Part shown: positions 8,551 to 15,682 of the stretch, piece after piece
Numbering within the stretch: the first letter of the stretch is position 1
How the letters are laid out: every line of letters begins with the position of its first letter
Source of the DNA: Roseburia hominis
Lineage (GTDB): Bacteria; Bacillota; Clostridia; Lachnospirales; Lachnospiraceae
Length of the DNA stretch: 64,000 bases
NCBI GenBank assembly: GCA_040702975.1
Contig: CP159990.1
Span: 1,302,001 to 1,366,000, forward strand
Reading direction: 5' to 3'
Translations under genes and position numbers: made by a program
Notes under the pieces: generated by a model
Databases searched by the model: none
What the model was told of the DNA's origin: nothing
What the model saw: the letters and a program-made list of their open reading frames with translations, nothing else

Positions 8551-9429
8551 TTACCTTCCATTTACCTTTTTGCGAAAGAACAAAAACGAGATTACACCCG
8601 GCACCACAATCCAAATCAACATAACACATAGCGTTACAGCCTCAAAGTTTTGAATTGTCCATGCACAAGCCAAATATAAAAGAACAATTGGCAGAGAGAT
8701 ATATCCTATTATTTTATGAGCAATGTTCCATGTTTCTTCGTCCTGCACTGTCCACGGTAAACGAAGTCCTGTATGTCTGCTGAATGGAAGCTTCGGAGAA
8801 ATGATACCAGCGAACAAAATTACGCAGGAAACAAAAAGCATGGCAAACATTTTTTCTCCGTTTTCTGTGAATGTAATCACATCAAAAGCGGTTAAAATGG
8901 ACACGAGTATTCCGATAATCAGAACTCCTATATCAAAAAGGGTCGTAATCCGCAGAACACCGATTTTCATATCGTTGGTTGTGACACTCGTCAATAGAGC
9001 AAGGTTGCGATATAAGACGATGACAGCAACAAATAAGCAAAGACTGACCAAAAGGATAGATATAATCTCATTTTTGGCTATTAAGGCGGTCAGCATAGCC
9101 AAAAATGAAAGCAGTAAAATCACGCCTCTTTTCTTGTTTGCCTGCAATAACAGCTTTTCCCTTTCCTTTTTTTGGGCAAGCTGCTCATTCAGTCTTGCCA
9201 GTTCTTTGGACAAATCTGTATTGGTATTGATGTCTTCCTCCGTACCGAGTAGTTGACTCACGGATACTTCGAGAAGCTCTGCTATGTGAATTAAAACATC
9301 TGCATCAGGAACAGATAAACCATTCTCCCATTTTGAAACAGTCTGTCTAACAACATTGAGCTTCACCGCTATTTCTTCTTGGCTTACTCCTTTTTTCTTG
9401 CGGTATTTTTTAATATTTTCATTTATCAT
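8551..9429 (-). CDS. XRE-family regulator with C-terminal membrane domain
   Basis: A 292-residue protein. Residues 1-65 form a helix-turn-helix of the Cro/C1 type (YRKKKGVSQEEIAVKLNV, then TVSKWENGLSVPD). A coiled-coil-like charged linker follows (about 75-105), then about six hydrophobic helices, the last near WIVVPGVISFLFF. It is thus a membrane-tethered transcription factor. The start at 9429 follows AGAAAGGATGG; the open frame upstream to 9513 is not protein-like. It is first in a two-gene operon with the KTR protein. Its target is unknown. Confidence 0.87.
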   Translation of the reverse strand: MINENIKKYRKKKGVSQEEIAVKLNVVRQTVSKWENGLSVPDADVLIHIAELLEVSVSQLLGTEEDINTNTDLSKELARLNEQLAQKKEREKLLLQANKKRGVILLLSFLAMLTALIAKNEIISILLVSLCLFVAVIVLYRNLALLTSVTTNDMKIGVLRITTLFDIGVLIIGILVSILTAFDVITFTENGEKMFAMLFVSCVILFAGIISPKLPFSRHTGLRLPWTVQDEETWNIAHKIIGYISLPIVLLYLACAWTIQNFEAVTLCVMLIWIVVPGVISFLFFRKKVNGR

Positions 9430-9632
9430 ATTGATACCATCCTTTCTTGGCTTGCTATCTGGAACAATTATAGCCGATGACCGTCTGTCGGGGCAAGCAA
9501 CGGGAATTAACATTGTGCCAAAACAGCTTCAAAAATTGAATTATAAAAAGCAGAAGCGGTATTTCGATATACTGAAATCACCACCCGAAAGAGCAAAGTG
9601 ACAGAGCTTTTACACTCTGCCTCTTTGTTTCT

Positions 9633-10010
9633 CTATGCGTATATGATTTCCTTTTCCACAATCTCCCTCGCACATGCCTGTATGTTATTGAGCCGACCAA
9701 CCCATTCTAAAGCATCGTCAGCCTTTAGCTGTTCCGTGATACCCGGTGCCTGTTTCATTTGTTCTATGAGCCGCTCAAAGCGTTCCTGCGCCTGTTCGTT
9801 GATGTCGGCAAGATAAGTGTTGAGCTTGCCACTGGTCAGCAGCGTTGTGTAGGTCGCTTTTCTATGCTCTTTCAGGTAGCGTTTGTGCCGCTGTCCCCGT
9901 ATCCCGATAGGCTTTTCTTCTTCGGGTGGTAGGGTAAGACATGGCTGATAGTAGTCGCCTTGCAGTTCGTACCAAAGCCCGTTGCTTTCGTCATAAATGT
10001 ACTTGTCCAT
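9633..10010 (-). CDS. TnpV transposon-encoded protein
   Basis: A 125-residue protein of the TnpV family known from Tn4451-type mobilisable transposons of clostridia. It begins MDKYIYDESNGLWYELQGDY and carries the central basic region GIRGQRHKRYLKEHRK followed by a long helix, as in family members. The start at 10010 has GGAGGATTTCAAG before it; the frame extends upstream without that support. TnpV is not needed for transposition in the studied elements. No TnpX-type resolvase is visible, so this is probably a relic or cargo of a decayed element. Confidence 0.85.
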   Translation of the reverse strand: MDKYIYDESNGLWYELQGDYYQPCLTLPPEEEKPIGIRGQRHKRYLKEHRKATYTTLLTSGKLNTYLADINEQAQERFERLIEQMKQAPGITEQLKADDALEWVGRLNNIQACAREIVEKEIIYA

Positions 10011-10309
10011 CTTGAAATCCTCCAGTATAATATATTTGCACATATGTCACAGTTTCCCGATTGCCACTTGCTGTTATAGCTTGTTATCAGTTTTTCCTTC
10101 CCTTATTTTTGCCCTTATGAGGTGGCGAGGGAAGCATAAACGCAAGTGAAATCGTATAAAGGGATAAGGCGGACACATTGCGATAAATCCTCTTTGTTTG
10201 GGGGCGTTTTGGAGGATTTTATTAAAGCCCTATGAGGGGCAGTAACCACTTATGAAATCGTGGTTTTCAAATTCAAATTTGTCTGGTGGAAACTTACGGA
10301 GGGTATGAA

Positions 10310-10891
10310 ATGGTATATCAAATAATTGCAATATCCGTTATGGTTGCATTTTACGGAATTTATTTTATAAAGCTGTTTAATCAGCGAAAAAAAGGGATAC
10401 AAACAAATCTATTAGGCAAGGGAAAACAGGGTTTTGTAAAATTTGTAGAAGTTGCATTGAAAGATGTAACATATCTTGTTCCATTAGTTGAAGTAATCAG
10501 TATTTTTACAAATACATATCTTGATTTTATATGGCTGAGAGTTGTAGGCATAACATTGGGAGTATGGGGTGTTATTATTTTTGCGGTATCAGTGTTTACA
10601 ATGCATGATAATTGGCGAGCAGGTGTTCCCAAAGATGAAAATACGGAGCTTGTTACATCTGGAATATATGCTTTTAGTCGAAATCCTGCGTTCCTTGGAT
10701 TTGATTTAATCTATATTGGGATACTCGCAATGTTTTATAATACGAGTTTGCTAATTGTTACCTTGTTGGCTGTTGTGCTTCTACATTTGCAAATAGTAAA
10801 TGTAGAAGAGGATTTTTTAATAACAACATTTGGGGACGAGTATCTACAATACAGGGAAAAGGTTTGCCGTTATATTGGCAGAAAACGATAA
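10310..10891 (+). CDS. Isoprenylcysteine carboxyl methyltransferase-family membrane protein
   Basis: A 193-residue integral membrane protein with about five helices. The C-terminal third has the ICMT/phospholipid-methyltransferase signature: GIYAFSRNPAFLGFDLIYIG, then a helix and VNVEEDFLITTFGDEYLQYREKV near the end (RNP, EE and Y-xx-Y elements). Relatives bind S-adenosylmethionine and methylate lipids, prenylated thiols or sterol-like substrates; the bacterial substrate is generally unknown. The start at 10310 has CGGAGGG before it; a GTG at 10286 is possible but lacks support. The preceding 300 bases (10011-10309) hold only the TnpV promoter (TATTATAC on the minus strand near 10030) and no gene. 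Confidence 0.83.
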   Translation: MVYQIIAISVMVAFYGIYFIKLFNQRKKGIQTNLLGKGKQGFVKFVEVALKDVTYLVPLVEVISIFTNTYLDFIWLRVVGITLGVWGVIIFAVSVFTMHDNWRAGVPKDENTELVTSGIYAFSRNPAFLGFDLIYIGILAMFYNTSLLIVTLLAVVLLHLQIVNVEEDFLITTFGDEYLQYREKVCRYIGRKR

Positions 10892-10985
10892 CATTCCGTT
10901 TGACGGGAAGAATCAAAAATCATCAAAGAGCCAGACGCAGGGCCGATGAACTTATGGGAAATGGAAAATTCGTGAGGTTAAAACC

Positions 10986-11855
10986 ATGAGAATATTTGCA
11001 TTAGAATTAAACAACGATATAAAAGGTATTGAACAAAGAAAAGAGTATATTGAGGCTCTTATTAAACGACTTCCAAAACCAGACCTTGTTGTACTTCCTG
11101 AACTGGCATTATGCAGCTATATGGCAAGTCAGGATATATGGCAATATGCTGATGATTGTGGTGTGAATACATCTGCATGGTCTGTTGCGATGGCTCAAAA
11201 ATACAACACATACATTGGCACAGGATATTTAGACAAAGAGGCTGGTGACTACTTCAACCGCTATATGATTGTCGGCACGGAGGGCGTTTGCGGAGTTGTT
11301 TCCAAATCAGAAGGCGAATCTGCCGTTTTTAAGCGAGGCAGTTTCGGCAGCGTAATCGCTACACCGTTCGGAAAAGTCGGTGTTGGTATCTGCTTTGACT
11401 CCAGACGCAGACATTTTTACGATGAAGTGAAAAACGAAAAGCTGTCACTGATTTTGTTTCCTCATGGAGCGCCTGCTGATCCGAAGAAGCCCGAAAAAGA
11501 GCATAGGGAAAATGATACCCGATGTTTGATGTATGTTGATGCTTTTGGGGTTCCAGTCGTATATGTGAATAGCAAAGGAAGTCTGGAATATATGCCAGGG
11601 AAAATGGGAGCGATGATGAAAAGACACGGTTTCAAGATGAATGGTATGAGTAAAATTTACGCGCCAGACGCAATTGCGATTCATATGGGTACACCAGAGG
11701 TTGTTGCTTCGGAAGTCGTTATTTGCCCCAAACGACGAGTAAAGGATATTCGTTTCCACGGGGAGGACATATTACCGGGCAATTGGCTGTTTAAGCATTT
11801 GATTCTTGAACCCGATACAAAAGCAGGGATTATATCCTATGAAGTAAATCGATAG
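10986..11855 (+). CDS. Nitrilase-superfamily carbon-nitrogen hydrolase
   Basis: A 289-residue enzyme. The catalytic triad is visible as Glu in VVLPELAL (near 40), Lys in the AVFKRGSFG region (near 115) and Cys in GVGICFDSRR (near 138). These enzymes hydrolyse amides, nitriles or carbamoyl groups. Conserved DTRCLMYVDAFGVPVVYVN and the core sandwich length fit an amidase. It follows the ICMT-like gene by about 95 bases and may be co-transcribed, but nothing links the two functionally. Substrate is unknown. Confidence 0.85.
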   Translation: MRIFALELNNDIKGIEQRKEYIEALIKRLPKPDLVVLPELALCSYMASQDIWQYADDCGVNTSAWSVAMAQKYNTYIGTGYLDKEAGDYFNRYMIVGTEGVCGVVSKSEGESAVFKRGSFGSVIATPFGKVGVGICFDSRRRHFYDEVKNEKLSLILFPHGAPADPKKPEKEHRENDTRCLMYVDAFGVPVVYVNSKGSLEYMPGKMGAMMKRHGFKMNGMSKIYAPDAIAIHMGTPEVVASEVVICPKRRVKDIRFHGEDILPGNWLFKHLILEPDTKAGIISYEVNR

Positions 11856-11864
11856 CTTCCTATT

Positions 11865-11938
11865 TATTGAAATGAATTAGGCATAAGTATTTGCTATATT
11901 AATTTTCTTTTACTATACTTTAATCAGAATATAGAAGG
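11865..11938 (+). repeat. Duplicated LysR-type promoter, copy A1
   Basis: These 74 bases match 13627-13700 with only about two differences. They contain a T-N11-A LysR-type box (ATAAGTATTTGCTAT, 11883-11897) overlapping a promoter with TTGCTA at 11891-11896, a 17-base spacer and TATACT at 11914-11919. Directly downstream lie repeat B2 and the orphan gene at 12070. This copy may bring that gene under the control of the LysR protein encoded at 12681-13562. Confidence 0.75.
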
Positions 11939-12024
11939 GGGCAAGGAAAGGTATCCAAATAAAAATATCATTGAAGAATCCAAATAAAATAGCTATAATG
12001 TGGATATGAGAAATAGAAAAATCG
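11934..12024 (+). repeat. Promoter-bearing repeat, copy B2
   Basis: This is the direct repeat partner of 4721-4811. The promoter is TTGAAG at 11971-11976, a 17-base spacer and TATAAT at 11994-11999. Within it the phrase ATCCAAATAAAA occurs twice, possibly an operator. It joins onto repeat A1, so two promoters stand in series ahead of the gene at 12070. Confidence 0.7.
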
Positions 12025-12069
12025 CAATTTTAGGCGACGAGAGAATTTATTTTAGAAGGAGAAGTAGAA

Positions 12070-12498
12070 ATGGAAGAAAACCAGTCAGCTTTAACTATTA
12101 TCACATATAAAGATAGAATGACCAGGCATTATCATGGCTTAAGTAAAAATAACGAAAAAGAAATTTTACAATTTTTATATAAAAATGGAATTCAATTTGG
12201 GAAAATACATATGCAGGAATCCCATGATATTGGTGACACAGATTATTATACCGGACATATTGATGGTTATGAAAATCTAATGCAATCAAAAGCATTCGAG
12301 CATCTTTATGGTGAGTGGACGATTATCGCATCTTACAACGATGTGGAAATTGTTATAGACAAACAATATCCAAACATTTGTCATGGTATATCTTTTCGAT
12401 ATCAAAAATCTGAAGATGGGCGTTTGGCTCCTATTTTTAAGAAGTTTGAGAAAAAATTCTGCTATAAAGATATTAGATTTTGGAGAGAGGATCGCTAA
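12070..12498 (+). CDS. Hypothetical protein, orphan gene behind two promoters
   Basis: A 142-residue soluble protein that I do not recognise. It is rich in aromatic and charged residues, with no signal peptide or membrane segment. The start is set by AGAAGGAGAAG just upstream. It sits behind repeats A1 and B2, each with a near-consensus promoter, and is followed without a gap by a DUF1016 nuclease remnant on the same strand. AT content is higher than in the flanking core genes, consistent with transfer. Function unknown. Confidence 0.65.
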   Translation: MEENQSALTIITYKDRMTRHYHGLSKNNEKEILQFLYKNGIQFGKIHMQESHDIGDTDYYTGHIDGYENLMQSKAFEHLYGEWTIIASYNDVEIVIDKQYPNICHGISFRYQKSEDGRLAPIFKKFEKKFCYKDIRFWREDR

Positions 12499-12672
12499 AA
12501 TCCGGTTATTACAGAGTTCTTAGGACTTTCTTCCAATACTGATTTTACCGAAAGCGACCTTGAGAAGAGTATCCTTTCCAATTTGCAGAAATTCCTTATG
12601 GAGCTTGGGAAAGGGTACGCCTTTGTTGCGAGGCAGCAGCATATCACGATTGTTTTTAAATTTATATTCTAA
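12499..12672 (+). pseudogene. DUF1016 / YhcG-type PDDEXK nuclease fragment
   Basis: The frame from 12499 reads NPVITEFLGLS, then FTESDLEKSILSNLQKFL and ELGKGYAFVARQQHI before losing similarity and stopping at 12672. This is the start of the C-terminal PDDEXK domain of DUF1016 (YhcG-like) proteins, which are about 340 residues. There is no start codon and both ends are missing, so it is debris of an accessory defence-type nuclease. It lies between the orphan gene and the convergent LysR gene. Confidence 0.8.
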
Positions 12673-12680
12673 AATTTTAT

Positions 12681-13562
12681 CTAGCTCTGAATAGGAAAAT
12701 CCTTCATTTTTTCTATAAATTTTTCCGAAGCTTTAGAGAATACCTGATATTTTTTCCATACGATACTCATACCTTCTTCCATTTTTGGAGAAAGAGGACG
12801 GAAGCAGAGCCTGCTGTTGCCGGAAGTATTGATGATTTTGTCAAATCCGAACGCATAGCCCAGGCCTTCCTCCACCATCAGAGAAGCATTAAAAAGCAGG
12901 TTGTAGGTCGCAACGATCTTCAATTCGGATAAATCCCGTTTTATCCAGGATTCGACGAAATATTGTCTTGAAATAATCAAAGGCTTATCCCATAGGTCCT
13001 CAGGGCAAATAGCCTCTTTTTCTGCCAGGGGAGAGTCTTTCCGCATCAGTACGCCCCAGGTATCTTTGTAGGGTAAAGGTATCGAATTGTATCTCTCATG
13101 GTCTACAGAACCAAACACAATTCCGAAATCAATCAGTCCTTTGTCTAATTGATCCAATACAAATTCGGCATTTCCGCTGGCAATATGATAATGGATGCCG
13201 GGGTGAGTTTTGTAAAGTTCTTTTGCTGCTCTGGCGATAAAACGGACCGCATCTGTTTCTCCTGTACCAATATAGACATCTCCCACAAGGACCTGGTCAG
13301 AGAGGGAGATTTCTCTTTCTGTTTTTCGCACCAGATTCAGGATTTCTTCTGCACGTTTTTTAAGGATCATCCCCTCGTCTGTGAGCGTGACTTTTCTGGA
13401 ACCCTTTGATCCACGAATCAGGAGCTGTTTTCCTAATTCTTCCTCCATCGCTTTAAGTTGTGTGGAAAGTGTGGGTTGGGACAAGTGCAGGGACTTGGCT
13501 GCCCTTACAATGCTTTGTTCTCTTGCCACCGCAAGAAAATATTGGAGTACGCGCAATTCCAT
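12681..13562 (-). CDS. LysR-family transcriptional regulator
   Basis: A 293-residue regulator with an N-terminal winged helix-turn-helix (residues about 1-60; AAKSLHLSQPTLSTQLKAME) and a periplasmic-binding-protein-like effector domain. It is transcribed divergently from the Ntn-hydrolase gene at 13711, the standard arrangement for autoregulation and control of a divergent target. The intergenic stretch carries a T-N11-A box at 13645-13659 over the promoter, and the same box recurs at 11883 and 18056. I infer that this protein binds all three. The effector molecule is unknown. Confidence 0.93.
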   Translation of the reverse strand: MELRVLQYFLAVAREQSIVRAAKSLHLSQPTLSTQLKAMEEELGKQLLIRGSKGSRKVTLTDEGMILKKRAEEILNLVRKTEREISLSDQVLVGDVYIGTGETDAVRFIARAAKELYKTHPGIHYHIASGNAEFVLDQLDKGLIDFGIVFGSVDHERYNSIPLPYKDTWGVLMRKDSPLAEKEAICPEDLWDKPLIISRQYFVESWIKRDLSELKIVATYNLLFNASLMVEEGLGYAFGFDKIINTSGNSRLCFRPLSPKMEEGMSIVWKKYQVFSKASEKFIEKMKDFPIQS

Positions 13563-13626
13563 AGGGGTATTCCTCCTTTTCTAATCTGTTTAGTATAGAA
13601 TAACACATGCTTGAATAGGTTTCAAC

Positions 13627-13700
13627 TATTGAAATGGATTAGGCATAAGTATTTGCTATATTAATTTTCTTTTACTATACTTTAATCAGAATATAAAAGG
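13627..13700 (+). promoter_or_regulatory. LysR-controlled promoter, copy A2
   Basis: The promoter is TTGCTA at 13653-13658, a 17-base spacer and TATACT at 13676-13681. The LysR-type box ATAAGTATTTGCTAT (13645-13659) overlaps the -35 element. It drives the operon starting at 13711, whose ribosome binding site AAAGGAGG follows. The 74-base block is duplicated at 11865-11938. Confidence 0.75.
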
Positions 13701-13710
13701 AGGTTTCGCG

Positions 13711-14808
13711 ATGGGAAAAAGATTGCTTTTGGTATTCTCTTTGCTCCTTGTTCTTGCATTGGCAAGCTGTAACGGAACGCAGTCTGTCCACCAAAAACCA
13801 AGTACAGAAGGCGTGGAAGCAGAAATGGACAGAGCTTTGACTGATATTACTCCTACAGAAAAAATTACAGAATTGGAAGAGGGGCTTTCGACCGTCCGGT
13901 ATGAAGGCGATTACGTGTTTGAGGAGTTTCTTTCCGGCGGTGGAGCGTCTACCGATGGAGAAGTAATGGAGTTCTTGACAGAGAAAATATGGGGTAATTT
14001 GAATTTAGGATTTGAAGGTGAAATTTTTGGCTGCAGTACGATTACAGTACAAAATGCTGATGGAGAATTTCTATTCGGACGAAATTTTGACTGGAATTCC
14101 TGTGATGCAATGGTAGTTCTGTCTTATCCTGAAAATGCTTACGCTTCTATTTCCACAGTCAATATGGATTTTATACGTCAGGGAGCGGGGAGTATAGCAG
14201 GCTCGGCGCTAAATGCGGATGAAGTAAGGGCGATAGCTGCTTTGTATGCACCGTTAGACGGCATGAACGAAAAGGGGCTTGCGGTGTCTGTGAATATGAT
14301 ACAGGACTCGTCCACTATTGACCAGAACACAGAAAAACCGGATATTACGACAACAACGGCGATTCGTCTTCTGCTTGATAAGGCAGGAACGGTGGAGGAA
14401 GCACTGGAGCTGCTTGGACAGTATGATATGCATGCATCTATGGGCATGATGGTTCATTTCGCAATTGCGGATGCTTCCGGCAACAGTGTGGCAGTGGAAT
14501 ATATCGACAATGAGATGACGGTAACAGAAACGCCGGTGGTTACCAATTTTTATCTGGCCGAAGGTGAAAAGCACGGAATCGGTACGGAGCAGTCCCATGA
14601 ACGGTACGAGACTCTGATGGATCGACTGAAAGAAAATGCGATTATGGATGAAACGGAAGTCAGAGATGCGCTGGATCGGGTGAGTAAGGACAACTTCGGC
14701 GAGTTTGAGTCTACGGAGTGGAGTATTGTGTTCCATTTAGACGAAGGAAAGGCTGACTACTATCATCGTGAAAATTATACCCGGGGATACACCTTTTCGA
14801 TTGAGTAA
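13711..14808 (+). CDS. Choloylglycine-hydrolase/C45-like Ntn-hydrolase lipoprotein
   Basis: A 365-residue predicted lipoprotein. The signal peptide ends in a lipobox (LALASC, Cys at about 20), so the enzyme should sit outside the cell on the membrane. The mature part shows the linear-amide hydrolase core: FGCSTITVQNADG with a candidate nucleophile Cys, GRNFDWNSC, NEKGLAVSVNM and later VAVEYIDNEM. Relatives cleave linear amides such as conjugated bile acids, N-acyl amino acids or penicillin side chains. Unlike classic bile salt hydrolases, the Cys is internal and not right after Met, as in the C45 branch. It is first in the LysR-linked cluster. Confidence 0.8.
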   Translation: MGKRLLLVFSLLLVLALASCNGTQSVHQKPSTEGVEAEMDRALTDITPTEKITELEEGLSTVRYEGDYVFEEFLSGGGASTDGEVMEFLTEKIWGNLNLGFEGEIFGCSTITVQNADGEFLFGRNFDWNSCDAMVVLSYPENAYASISTVNMDFIRQGAGSIAGSALNADEVRAIAALYAPLDGMNEKGLAVSVNMIQDSSTIDQNTEKPDITTTTAIRLLLDKAGTVEEALELLGQYDMHASMGMMVHFAIADASGNSVAVEYIDNEMTVTETPVVTNFYLAEGEKHGIGTEQSHERYETLMDRLKENAIMDETEVRDALDRVSKDNFGEFESTEWSIVFHLDEGKADYYHRENYTRGYTFSIE

Positions 14809-14908
14809 CGGAAAGAGGAACTCCTTTGAATTATGTAAAAGTGTTGACGGATTTAGGATTCCTATGCAGGGAAAAATCTTTGATTCCGTCGGAATGTGAG
14901 GTGACGTT

Positions 14909-15670
14909 ATGAAAGAAATTTTACTTTCTGCCAGAGGAGTAAAGAAGGAATTCCCCGGCAGGAATGAGAAAGAACAGGTGTTAAAGAGTATTGATGTTGA
15001 TATATATGAAGGCGATTTCACGGTCATTATGGGCTCCTCCGGTGCAGGAAAATCTACACTGTTGTATGCGTTAAGCGGTATGGATAGTATTACTGATGGG
15101 AAAGTGCTGTACCGGGGAGAGGAAATCAGCGGGTACAGGGAACGGCAGATGGCAAAGCTGCGCTCCCATGAATTTGGCTTTGTGTTCCAGCAGACTCACC
15201 TTGTCAGCAATTTGAGTCTTTTTGAAAATGTAGCGGTGGCAGGTTATCTGGATTCCCAAAAGACGGCAAAGGCAGTAAGGGAAAAGGCTGAAAAACTGCT
15301 GGAAAAAATGAATGTGACATCGGCAAGGGACAGACTTCCTTCGGAGGTTTCCGGTGGGGAAGCGCAGAGAGCCGCTATTGCAAGAGCGGTCATTAACAAT
15401 CCCGGGCTTTTGTTTGCTGATGAGCCAACCGGGGCCTTAAACAAGCGGAATACCAAGGAGGTGCTGAACCTCCTGACAACCCTAAACGAAAGCGGCCAGA
15501 GCATTCTGATGGTGACGCATGATATCCATGCGGCGATCCGGGGCACCAGGATTCTTTATCTGGAGGACGGAAAAATTCTGGATGAAATGCGATTTCCGGT
15601 TTTTCAGGATACAGATGCAAAGAACCGGGAAAAGAAACTGAGCGAATGGCTGAGTGCGTTGGCATGGTAA
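14909..15670 (+). CDS. ABC transporter ATPase, MacB/LolD type
   Basis: A 253-residue ATPase with Walker A (GSSGAGKST), Q-loop (FVFQQTHLV), signature VSGGEAQRAAIARA, Walker B LLFADEPTGALN and H-loop MVTHDIH. This subfamily serves FtsX-like mechanotransmission permeases rather than import. The permease at 15683 begins 12 bases after its stop, so they form one system. Such pairs act in antimicrobial peptide resistance, lipoprotein handling or cell-wall signalling. The ribosome binding site GAGGTGACGTT precedes ATG 14909. Confidence 0.93.
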   Translation: MKEILLSARGVKKEFPGRNEKEQVLKSIDVDIYEGDFTVIMGSSGAGKSTLLYALSGMDSITDGKVLYRGEEISGYRERQMAKLRSHEFGFVFQQTHLVSNLSLFENVAVAGYLDSQKTAKAVREKAEKLLEKMNVTSARDRLPSEVSGGEAQRAAIARAVINNPGLLFADEPTGALNKRNTKEVLNLLTTLNESGQSILMVTHDIHAAIRGTRILYLEDGKILDEMRFPVFQDTDAKNREKKLSEWLSALAW

Positions 15671-15682
15671 GGCGGTGATGGA

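Noticed and set aside
4906..12672. Prophage or intact conjugative element
   Set aside because: No capsid, terminase, lysis, relaxase or type IV secretion genes are present; only isolated transposon-type genes and debris.
13711..14808. Calling the gene a bile salt hydrolase
   Set aside because: Classic enzymes have the nucleophile Cys at position 2; here it is internal in a lipoprotein, fitting the wider Ntn/C45 group with unknown substrate.
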